Part shown: positions 1 through 6,437 of the stretch, in pieces | How the letters are laid out: every line of letters begins with the position of its first letter | Numbering within the stretch: the first letter of the stretch is position 1 | NCBI RefSeq assembly: GCF_017052585.1 | Contig: NZ_JAFFHZ010000001.1 | Span: forward strand, 3,824,001-3,888,000 | Reading direction: 5' to 3' | DNA length: 64,000 nt | Source of the DNA: Paenibacillus apiarius | Lineage (GTDB): Bacteria; Bacillota; Bacilli; Paenibacillales; Paenibacillaceae | Program-made: the position numbers and the translations under genes | Notes under the pieces: generated by a model | Databases searched by the model: none | Seen by the model: only the letters and a program-made list of their open reading frames with translations | What the model was told of the DNA's origin: nothing

Positions 1-380
1 CGATGCGCGGGCGTGTCAAGGTTGATGAGCATTTGCGCGCTCCGGGACATGACAATATCTTTATTATCGGCGATAACTCGCTGATGATTAATCCGGAGAA
101 CGAGCGTCCGTTCCCGCCGACGGCGCAAATGGCGATGCAGCAAGGTCCGGTGTGCGCAAGCAACATCGTGGCTTCGATTCGCAACCAACCGTTGAAAAAG
201 TTCGAATACCACAACAAAGGTACGGTAGCTTCCTTGGGCAAAGGCGAAGCGATCGGCGTGGTCGGCAAGAAGAAGCTGAAAGGCTTCTGGGCAGCCCAGC
301 TTAAGAAAGTGATCGACATCCGTTGGCTGTTCATCATCGGAGGCGTCTCGCTCGCGCTTCGCAAAGGGAAATTCTTCTAA
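1..380 (+). CDS. ndh: NADH dehydrogenase type II (NDH-2), C-terminal part
   Basis: This is the last ~125 codons of a type II NADH:quinone oxidoreductase; the gene enters from the left edge, so the first ATG seen is internal. NDH-2 is a single-subunit, non-proton-pumping flavoprotein on the inner membrane face that passes electrons from NADH to menaquinone. The visible part has the second FAD-contact motif (NIFIIGDNS, like the family's vFaiGD) and a PPTAQMAMQQG stretch typical of the quinone-site region. It ends in a basic, partly hydrophobic tail (residues ~95-125, WLFIIGGVSLALRKGKFF) that fits a membrane-anchoring amphipathic helix. The next small gene starts 3 bases after the stop, so they probably share a transcript. 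Family assignment is firm; the paralog within the family is not. Confidence 0.88.
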   Translation, partial: MRGRVKVDEHLRAPGHDNIFIIGDNSLMINPENERPFPPTAQMAMQQGPVCASNIVASIRNQPLKKFEYHNKGTVASLGKGEAIGVVGKKKLKGFWAAQLKKVIDIRWLFIIGGVSLALRKGKFF

Positions 381-383
381 GTC

Positions 384-626
384 ATGCGCCACTGCAGCGT
401 GCAGGTACGAGGGCTATTGACGCGCGGCGAATTGGATCGCTACAATGCCCTGATGGATGTGGGCGGCTATTTGGAGCAGCAGAATCGGCACGATCTGGCC
501 TATACGGTGCAAACAGAAGTCGATCTGCTCATTCAGCCGGCGATCGAACGGTTGAAGGAAAAAGGCCGCATGCGGGATCGCATGACGGCGGAATATTTAG
601 CTTCCTTAGATGATGAAGAGGATTAA
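384..626 (+). CDS. small conserved-looking hypothetical protein (80 aa)
   Basis: This is a soluble, charged 80-residue protein that I do not recognise. It is predicted mostly helical (GELDRYNALMDVGGYLEQQ..., then LIQPAIERLKEKGRMRDRM) with an acidic C-terminal tail (SLDDEED). It starts 3 bases after the NDH-2 stop and ends just before a strong terminator, so it is the last gene of that operon. The ATG at 384 has no good ribosome site at normal distance, so translation may be coupled to ndh, or may begin at a downstream TTG near 418. Codon use matches the neighbours and no other strand gives a better ORF, so I think it is real. A link to respiration is only suggested by position. Confidence 0.6.
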   Translation: MRHCSVQVRGLLTRGELDRYNALMDVGGYLEQQNRHDLAYTVQTEVDLLIQPAIERLKEKGRMRDRMTAEYLASLDDEED

Positions 627-640
627 TCAAGACGGTCAAG

Positions 641-676
641 CCGTCGCCGCAGCTTATTGCGGCGACGGTTTTTTTT
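641..676 (+). terminator. intrinsic terminator of the ndh operon
   Basis: A perfect 10-bp stem (CCGTCGCCGC at 641-650 with GCGGCGACGG at 659-668) has an 8-nt loop and is followed by eight T. It lies 15 bases after the last stop codon. Confidence 0.93.
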
Positions 677-846
677 ATTGTAAAGGAAATTTGAAATAAA
701 AAATAATTATTAATAATGATTTAAAACATTTATTTTTTCTATATCATAATTCGTGCTATAGTGTACCAATCAGCTGATACACGAGCTCAAACCATCATTG
801 TTCGATTAGAAATCAGGTAGGAAATACAATTCGGAGGTGGAAGCTT

Positions 847-2268
847 TTGCGTATCACGCCAAATGAAAGCGATATCAATATATCTGGCCGATTGGATCGC
901 CTGCCGATTGGTTCGATTCATCGAAAGACGTTAATGGCGCTTGCGATTATTTATTTTTTTGAGTATGCGGATTTGAATACGTTCTCTTTCGTAGCTCCTG
1001 TATTGAAAAAAGAATGGGGGATGTCCGTCACTGAGATTGGTTGGATTACATCGAGTTCCTTTCTCGGGATGTTCATTGGTTCGGTATTTGGCGGATGGTT
1101 CGCGGATAAATTCGGAAGAAAACGGGCCATCATCATCATGACGTTATTTTTTTCGATATTTTCTATGAGTACGGCTCTGGCATGGAATCCTGTCATCCTC
1201 GGAATACTCCGTTTTTTTACAGGTGTGGGAGTATCGGCAGCGCTAATCAATTCGAGCACCTATATCAGCGAGTTTTTTCCCTCCGCTTCCCGCGGCAAAT
1301 TCCAGGGTATCGCGCTTGTTATCGGATTATTGGGCATTCCGGTGACCGGATGGATTTCGACTTGCTTCATTTCTCTAGGACCCCACGGGTGGAGATATGT
1401 TTTCGTATGGGGCGGTATGGGGATACTCGGACTTTGGTTTCTGCGCAATATCCATGAAATACCACGCTGGTATTTATCTCGGGGGGAGAGTAAAAAAGCC
1501 GAGGAAATCATTCAGCGGGTCGAGGAAGAGGTGCGCCGCGAAAAAGGACAACTGCCCCCAATCGCGGACACTGCGATAAGACCGAAAACCGAGATGAAAA
1601 CAAAGGCCTACAGCGAGTTGTTCAAAGGGAAATATCGCGGCAGAACGGCAATTTTGACCTTCGCCTGGATTTTTCAAACGCTGGGCTTTTACGGCTTCGG
1701 GTCTTGGGTTCCCACGCTGCTCGTGCAGAACGGGATTGTGCTCGATAAATCGCTGCTGTACAGCACTCTTATTACGATTGGGGCTCCGCTCGGCGCATTG
1801 CTGGGAGCTCTTATCTCCGACCGCTACGAACGGAAGTGGAATTTGATTGCCTCATCGCTCTTTATAGCCATTGCCGTGTTTTTGTATGGCATGACTGTAA
1901 ATCCGGTGTTCCTTATCGCGTTCGGATTTTTAGTGAACATGATCGAGAGAACGTATTCCTCCAATTTATACACATATACGTCTGAATTGTATCCTACACA
2001 TATTCGCGGATCAGGTTATGGACTTACGTACGGATTGGGGAGATTCTCCAATGTGCTTGGCCCGATGCTCATCAGCTTTATGCTGCTTGAGTTTGGAAGC
2101 TTCAGCGTATTCGCCTTAATTTCCCTCTGCTGGATCGGGTCGGCTGTCGCATTGAGCTTTGGTCCCAACACGAACAGGCGCAGCTTGGATGAATTAGAGA
2201 ACGACGAGGATAGCGGCAGGCCGTTAGAGTTAACCCAACCGATACCCGCGATTGCTAAGAACGATTGA
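847..2268 (+). CDS. MFS transporter (organic/aromatic acid type)
   Basis: A 473-residue major facilitator with 12 predicted membrane segments. The start is TTG at 847, placed 6 bases after a strong GGAGGTGG; no ATG fits as well. The MFS loop 2-3 signature is clear (GGWFADKFGRKRA, residues ~82-94) and is echoed in the second half (ALISDRYERKW). A long charged loop (~residues 205-245, rich in Glu/Lys) joins the two six-helix halves. The family includes sugar porters and acid:H+ symporters. The neighbours are a LysR regulator and a PrpF-like isomerase, a combination known from tricarballylate, aconitate and gallate/oxalomesaconate genes, so a di- or tricarboxylate is the likely cargo (inference). 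The upstream region holds nested inverted repeats (GTGTA-N12-TACAC at 761-782; ATCAGCTGAT at 769-778) that could bind the LysR protein. Confidence 0.85.
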   Translation: MRITPNESDINISGRLDRLPIGSIHRKTLMALAIIYFFEYADLNTFSFVAPVLKKEWGMSVTEIGWITSSSFLGMFIGSVFGGWFADKFGRKRAIIIMTLFFSIFSMSTALAWNPVILGILRFFTGVGVSAALINSSTYISEFFPSASRGKFQGIALVIGLLGIPVTGWISTCFISLGPHGWRYVFVWGGMGILGLWFLRNIHEIPRWYLSRGESKKAEEIIQRVEEEVRREKGQLPPIADTAIRPKTEMKTKAYSELFKGKYRGRTAILTFAWIFQTLGFYGFGSWVPTLLVQNGIVLDKSLLYSTLITIGAPLGALLGALISDRYERKWNLIASSLFIAIAVFLYGMTVNPVFLIAFGFLVNMIERTYSSNLYTYTSELYPTHIRGSGYGLTYGLGRFSNVLGPMLISFMLLEFGSFSVFALISLCWIGSAVALSFGPNTNRRSLDELENDEDSGRPLELTQPIPAIAKND

Positions 2269-2273
2269 GCAAG

Positions 2274-2335
2274 AACGCAAGAAGAAGATATAAGGAGAGC
2301 CTGCGCGCTTGTCACTTTATCTTCTTCTTGGCGTT
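2274..2335. terminator. possible bidirectional terminator between convergent genes
   Basis: A 17-base inverted repeat (AACGCAAGAAGAAGATA at 2274-2290 against 2318-2335) has a 27-nt loop and lies between the MFS stop and the end of the convergent LysR gene, whose last codons it overlaps. The stem is A/T-rich and lacks a clean T tract, so the call is tentative. Confidence 0.45.
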
Positions 2336-3195
2336 TCCAAGTCAATATGTTTGATGAAATCCACAAATTCCTTAATTAGATTTAAATAAAGCGACTCCTT
2401 CCTATAGATCATCCACGATTTCCGCTTTAATGGCTCACCATGCTTGGAAGTCAAATTAATTTTGTACAAATCCTCTTGACCGCCGAGCACGATGGTCGGC
2501 AATATGGCATATCCGAGTCCGTTCAACACCATTTCTTTTCCCGTCTCCATTTTGTCGACTTCCATGGCTACGTTAGGGGGCAGCGAATACCGTTCTTTCC
2601 ACCACAGATCTATCGTATTTTGCAGGGAAGGCTCTGTTTTATAGTTGATTCTTGGCAGGTTGGGCAGGTCTTGAAGATGAATTTCGTGTTTGGAGACGAT
2701 GCATATGTTCTCTTCCATCATTAAGTGTTTATCGTCCGGCCAATCATAATCTCCCCGAATCATTCCAATATGCACATGTTGGCTATACACGGAGGGAACG
2801 AGATCCGAGCTCCAGTCCGTCATGACCCTCACTTCCACGTCTGGATACTGTTCAAGAAATCGTTTCAGAATGGCAGGAAGGATATAAGTCGCAATATTGC
2901 TGGCTACCCCCAACCGAAGGATCCCCGTAACCTTGTTATCCATATTTCTCAGGTATTCTTTGGTTTGCCGCAATTGCAGCCGCATTTCTTTCGCGTATTT
3001 GACCAGATGCTCGCCCTGAGCCGTAAATTGAATTCCTCTTCTTCCACGGTTTACAATTTTTATCCCGAATTCTTTTTCCAACTGCTGTACCCGATAAGTT
3101 AATGCAGGTTGAGAAATGTAGAGCCGCTCCGCCGCCTTGGTAATGTTCTGTTCGTTGTGCAGAGTCTCCAGGATGATCCAATCTTTATCCTCCAT
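2317..3195 (-). CDS. LysR-family transcriptional regulator
   Basis: A 292-residue LysR-type regulator with an N-terminal winged helix-turn-helix (residues ~1-60, with NITKAAERLYISQPALTYRVQ as the recognition unit) and a C-terminal periplasmic-binding-protein-like effector domain (~90-290). It is divergent from the PrpF-like gene and convergent with the MFS gene, a standard arrangement for a LysR protein controlling both neighbours. The ATG at 3195 has GAGAGGG upstream at good spacing. The divergent intergenic region contains a 17-bp inverted repeat (3247-3263) with the T-N11-A form used by this family. The effector is unknown; a substituted aconitate or other polycarboxylate would fit the neighbours. 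Confidence 0.9.
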   Translation of the reverse strand: MEDKDWIILETLHNEQNITKAAERLYISQPALTYRVQQLEKEFGIKIVNRGRRGIQFTAQGEHLVKYAKEMRLQLRQTKEYLRNMDNKVTGILRLGVASNIATYILPAILKRFLEQYPDVEVRVMTDWSSDLVPSVYSQHVHIGMIRGDYDWPDDKHLMMEENICIVSKHEIHLQDLPNLPRINYKTEPSLQNTIDLWWKERYSLPPNVAMEVDKMETGKEMVLNGLGYAILPTIVLGGQEDLYKINLTSKHGEPLKRKSWMIYRKESLYLNLIKEFVDFIKHIDLETPRRR

Positions 3196-3246
3196 CTTAT
3201 AGCCCTCTCTTTAGATATTGAAAAAAATTATGGGAAACTATAAAAG

Positions 3247-3263
3247 ATAAATATTTTATTTAT
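3247..3263. promoter_or_regulatory. candidate LysR operator
   Basis: The inverted repeat ATAAATA-TTT-TATTTAT is perfect over 7+7 bases with a 3-base centre. It lies between the divergent lysR-type and prpF-like genes. LysR boxes are typically T-N11-A palindromes of about this size, but the AT-rich context lowers certainty. Confidence 0.45.
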
Positions 3264-3335
3264 TCCAAATACAGTAATACACTGAAACTAAAAAGTCAAT
3301 TATTCACTGTGGTTACAGACAAGGAGTGAATGTCA

Positions 3336-4502
3336 ATGTATGGATTCGGACAAGTGGCAAAAATACCAGCTGTGATGATGCGAGGGGGGACAAGCAAAGG
3401 GCTCATCCTGCGCAAGTGCGACCTCCCGTCAGATACCGTGCTGCGGGATCAAATCATTTTGCGCATGTTTGGAAGCCCGGACAGCAGCCAGATCGATGGG
3501 TTGGGCGGGGGGACCAGCCTCACAAGCAAGCTTGCGCTCATCGGGCCCCCTACAACACCGGATGCGCACATCGATTACACCTTCGGTCAAGTCAGTCTCG
3601 AAAAAAATGTGATTGATTATAAAGTAACTTGCGGAAATTTGACAGCGGCGGTCGGACTTTATGCTGCGGAGGAAGGTTATGTACCGTTAATTGAGCCGAT
3701 AACGGAAGTGCGCATTAACAATACCAACATCGATAAAATCATTATCGCCGAAATTCCGGTAGAGAATGGCGCAATTAAATATGAAGGCAATTTTTCGATT
3801 GCCGGCGTTCCCGGCGTATCATCCAAAATCATGCTGGACTTTCTCGATTCGGGCGGCACATTTACGAAAAGGACGCTGCCGTCAGGCAATACCGTCGATA
3901 CGGTGCAAATTAAAGATGGCAGACGTTTTGAGATCAGTATAGTTGACTGCGTCAATACCATTGTATTTGTAAGAGCGCAAGATGTGGGTGTAATAGGTAC
4001 GGAGCTTCAGTCAGCCATTAACAGCAATGCGGAGCTGTTGGATACTTTGGAGCAGATTCGCGTCGAGGGCGGAATTCTGTCTGGACTGATCCAGCCGGAA
4101 GAACAGGTCGGACCGGCGACGCATTCACTCCCCAAAATCGTCATTCTTGCGCAGCCGGCCGATTATGTCACGGTGGCGAATCAAACGGTTCGATCGGAGG
4201 ACATCGATATTTTTTCGCGCTATATCTCCATGGGGGCGCTGCACAAAGCGCACGCCGTCGGCGGAGCTATGGCATTGGCAGCCGCTTGCCAAATACCGGG
4301 GACGATTCCCAATCGATTGACATTGTCCTCAGGCTCCGCTGTGCGCATAGGACATCCCTCAGGCACGATGTATGCGGAGGCTGCCGTCGCAAGGAGAGAA
4401 ACGGATTGGCATGTGACCCGTGCGGCTTGCGGCAGAACCGCCAGAAGATTAATGGAAGGAGATGCATATATTCCGGCGTCGGTGCTGGAAGCTCATTGCT
4501 GA
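3336..4502 (+). CDS. PrpF-family protein (aconitate-type isomerase / tautomerase)
   Basis: A ~388-residue member of the PrpF family, which has the diaminopimelate-epimerase fold and moves double bonds in substrates such as 2-methylaconitate or 4-oxalomesaconate. Family features include the N-terminal PAVMMRGGTSKG (residues ~10-21), GSPDSSQIDGLGGGTSLTSK, and the C-terminal HPSGTMYAEA block. AAGGAG at 3321-3326 is only 3 bases from the ATG at 3330 but 9 bases from the ATG at 3336, so I prefer 3336. No methylcitrate genes (prpB/C/D) or ring-cleavage dioxygenases are nearby, so the cluster is not an ordinary propionate or gallate operon. Its physiological substrate is open; an MFS importer and LysR regulator flank it. 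Confidence 0.85.
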   Translation: MYGFGQVAKIPAVMMRGGTSKGLILRKCDLPSDTVLRDQIILRMFGSPDSSQIDGLGGGTSLTSKLALIGPPTTPDAHIDYTFGQVSLEKNVIDYKVTCGNLTAAVGLYAAEEGYVPLIEPITEVRINNTNIDKIIIAEIPVENGAIKYEGNFSIAGVPGVSSKIMLDFLDSGGTFTKRTLPSGNTVDTVQIKDGRRFEISIVDCVNTIVFVRAQDVGVIGTELQSAINSNAELLDTLEQIRVEGGILSGLIQPEEQVGPATHSLPKIVILAQPADYVTVANQTVRSEDIDIFSRYISMGALHKAHAVGGAMALAAACQIPGTIPNRLTLSSGSAVRIGHPSGTMYAEAAVARRETDWHVTRAACGRTARRLMEGDAYIPASVLEAHC

Positions 4503-4574
4503 GCGGCCTTTTTGCGATGGCTGCATGGCTGGATGTCTGATGGGCATGCCGGACGAGAGAACGGAAAATGGCGC

Positions 4575-4608
4575 AAAAAAACCGGGCCGCCCTTGCGGGC
4601 TTCCCGGT
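4575..4608 (-). terminator. terminator of hemQ
   Basis: Read on the minus strand, a GC-rich stem (ACCGGG...CCCGGT with an inner GCCCGC/GCGGGC-type arm, 4581-4608) is followed by seven T (plus-strand A run from 4575). It lies about 36 bases past the hemQ stop. Confidence 0.85.
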
Positions 4609-4644
4609 CTCTGCTCTCGCCGCGCCGTGCGGTACGAAAAAGAG

Positions 4645-5397
4645 CTACAATTTCATCATGTCGTTCAGCTTGTCCGGTGTGAGCAGATTCCCGACGTAGA
4701 AGGATCCGAATTCACCGTAACGCGCGCTGACTTCATCGAAGCGCATTTCATAGATCAGCTTTTTGAACTGCAGCGCATCATCGCTGAAGAGGGTTACGCC
4801 CCATTCCCAATCGTCCAAGCCTACGGAGCCGGAAATGATCTGCTTCACTTTGCCCGCGTAGCTGCGGCCAATCATGCCGTGGCTGCGCATCATCGCGCGG
4901 CGATCCTCCATCGACAGCATGTACCAATTATCCGTTAAATCCCGCTTCTTGTTCATCGGGTAGAAGCAAATGTGCCTGCTCTTCGGCAAAATCGGCTTAA
5001 GCCGGGCGATGACTTCCGGATTGTCCATCGGATCTTCCGTGGATCCCGGCTTCGCCAAGTAATTGCTCAGTTCGACAATGCTAACATAAGAATAGGCAGG
5101 GGTCGTGTACTGGGCAAAGGACGTTTTGTTCAATTCATTTTCCAACTCGACCAGTTCTTCCAACGTTTCACGCAGATGGAAAATGACGAAGTCGGCTTTT
5201 TGGCCGACGATGCTGTATACGGCCGTGCTGCCTTTTTTGTCGTTCTCTGTCTGAGTCCAATTGGACCACAGCGCCTGCAATTCTTCAAGCGCATGAGCGC
5301 GCTCTTCATCGTCAGCCTTCTTCCACTGCGTCCAGTTGATCGTGCGGAAATCGTGGAGCGCATACCAACCGTCTAGCGTTAATGCCGCTTCATTCAT
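4645..5397 (-). CDS. hemQ: coproheme decarboxylase HemQ (chlorite dismutase family)
   Basis: HemQ performs the last step of the coproporphyrin-dependent heme pathway of Gram-positive bacteria, oxidatively decarboxylating coproheme to heme b in the cytoplasm. The 250-residue length equals the family norm when the start is the ATG at 5397, which has GGAGG 7 bases upstream; a longer reading to 5448 adds 17 unconserved residues. The catalytic tyrosine is Tyr146 in [12 protein letters not shown], and the proximal heme ligand is His173 in MRSHGMIGR, both at the positions reported for characterised HemQ proteins. The gene is single, with its own terminator, and is divergent from yuiB across a region with two short palindromes. 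Confidence 0.93.
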   Translation of the reverse strand: MNEAALTLDGWYALHDFRTINWTQWKKADDEERAHALEELQALWSNWTQTENDKKGSTAVYSIVGQKADFVIFHLRETLEELVELENELNKTSFAQYTTPAYSYVSIVELSNYLAKPGSTEDPMDNPEVIARLKPILPKSRHICFYPMNKKRDLTDNWYMLSMEDRRAMMRSHGMIGRSYAGKVKQIISGSVGLDDWEWGVTLFSDDALQFKKLIYEMRFDEVSARYGEFGSFYVGNLLTPDKLNDMMKL

Positions 5398-5514
5398 GTC
5401 GTTATCCTCCGTTATTTGAAGTGTGTGTTTAAAAAAGATTGTAATCACAACCGGAATTATTAGCCATACTCAAAGCCATTGTAGCTTATTTGTTATCATA
5501 TGAGCAACTTTGGC

Positions 5515-5528
5515 GTGACAAATGTCAC
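5515..5528. promoter_or_regulatory. palindrome in the hemQ-yuiB divergent region
   Basis: GTGACA-AA-TGTCAC is a perfect inverted repeat. It matches the GTGA-N6-TCAC core of CRP/FNR-family sites. A second repeat, AGTGT-GCAAGT-ACACT (5552-5567), lies 24 bases downstream. Both sit between the two gene starts. Binding by an FNR-like protein is a guess. Confidence 0.4.
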
Positions 5529-5642
5529 TGAATGTTCGTTGATTTTTCACAAGTGTGCAAGTACACTAAGACTATTCAGGGAATTAGCGAATTATGGATA
5601 ATGAAGTGATGAAAAAATAGATTTGCAGATGGGTACAGGGGG

Positions 5643-5951
5643 ATGATTGCAGACATGATGGGCTGGATTATGGTCATCATTTTGATGGTGCTCTTCTTTG
5701 TCATGATGTTCGGTATCGGTTTCATTCTCAATATGCTGATGAAGACGACATGGTTTCCGATCGGCTTCTATATTGTGATTGTGCTGCCGGCTACCGTTAT
5801 TATGTTGTGGAAGCAGGATTATACCTTTTTCGGAAATATCGCGAGCTTCGGAGTGGTTGATTATTTAACGGCGGCGGCCGGGTTGGCCGGAGCGTATATT
5901 AGCGGGAAGACGATTCATTTCTTGCGTAAGAGCGGATATCAGATGTTCTGA
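5643..5951 (+). CDS. yuiB: YuiB-like membrane protein
   Basis: A 102-residue protein with three predicted membrane segments (residues ~8-34, ~40-56, ~72-90) and the C-terminal sequence GYQMF. Length, topology and the ending match the YuiB family of Bacillales, which has no assigned function. In this phylum it is commonly found close to the NDH-2 gene, as here. The ATG at 5643 directly abuts the AGGGGG purine run, so initiation may really use one of the ATGs at 5655 or 5658. The name rests on recalled family resemblance, not on a search. Confidence 0.72.
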   Translation: MIADMMGWIMVIILMVLFFVMMFGIGFILNMLMKTTWFPIGFYIVIVLPATVIMLWKQDYTFFGNIASFGVVDYLTAAAGLAGAYISGKTIHFLRKSGYQMF

Positions 5952-5986
5952 ATAACAGAGTGAGCGCAAGCGGAAGCAGATGCATT

Positions 5987-6016
5987 TTGACAAAGAGGAT
6001 TGCGATCGCATAAAAT
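5987..6016 (+). promoter_or_regulatory. candidate sigma-A promoter for the ABC-F leader
   Basis: TTGACA (5987-5992) and TAAAAT (6011-6016) are separated by 18 bases. Transcription from here would include the antiterminator segment at 6145 and give a leader of about 415 nt before the ABC-F start. Confidence 0.6.
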
Positions 6017-6142
6017 GAACATGATTGCATCAATCAGGTGCAATGCGAATCTGAATGAAAGGGCAAGGTACACAACGCGATGGACAATTAATCCGAACTG
6101 CAGCGAATCATTTTGACAGCATTATGAAATTCAAAATGTACG

Positions 6143-6156
6143 TTCAGAGAGGATAG
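6143..6156 (+). promoter_or_regulatory. antiterminator segment complementary to the ABC-F terminator
   Basis: CAGAGAGGATAG at 6145-6156 is a perfect 12-nt reverse complement of CTATCCTCTCTG at 6404-6415, which is the 5' arm of the terminator before the ABC-F gene. Two G-U pairs extend it to 6143/6417. Pairing would block the terminator and free the ribosome site, so this is the expected alternative structure of an attenuator. Confidence 0.6.
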
Positions 6157-6219
6157 ATCTGCCCATTTAGCAGGTTGTATCGGCCGTTATATAAGCATGC
6201 AGAACCATTGAGAAGACGA

Positions 6220-6285
6220 ATGGCACACCTTCAGGGGGACTTGAAGCCGCCGGCGCCCCATTATTCATTCATGGACGATGGATAG
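6220..6285 (+). CDS. possible leader peptide (21 aa) of the ABC-F attenuator
   Basis: A short ORF, MAHLQGDLKPPAPHYSFMDDG, lies between the two halves of the proposed antiterminator. It has only a weak ribosome site (GAGAAG about 5 bases before the ATG). It contains a PPAP stretch, and proline-rich stretches slow ribosomes. Leader ORFs are known upstream of erm and vmlR/vga-type genes, where antibiotic-stalled ribosomes change RNA folding. Whether this one is translated is unknown. Confidence 0.35.
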   Translation: MAHLQGDLKPPAPHYSFMDDG

Positions 6286-6403
6286 GGACCGAGCTGCCTA
6301 TCGGCATCCTGCGCGTCAGCGGAAGATGCTCGCTTCGGCGTCCGGCAATGAGGTGTTTCCACGCCTCTATTGTGCTGTTTCTGCAAGCTTGCTGCCGTGA
6401 ACG

Positions 6404-6437
6404 CTATCCTCTCTGGGTCAACCAGGGAGGTTTTTTT
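6404..6437 (+). terminator. attenuator terminator that contains the ABC-F ribosome site
   Basis: A 9-bp stem (CCTCTCTGG at 6408-6416 with CCAGGGAGG at 6422-6430, one G-U pair) has a 5-nt loop and is followed by seven T that run straight into the ATG at 6438. The 3' arm contains GGGAGG, the ribosome site of the ABC-F gene. Formation would therefore both end transcription and hide the ribosome site. Confidence 0.85.

Noticed and set aside
6348-6437. N-terminal extension of the ABC-F protein from the ATG at 6348
   Set aside because: It has no ribosome site, and the codons encode the attenuator hairpin. The ATG at 6438 has an ideal site and gives the family N-terminus.
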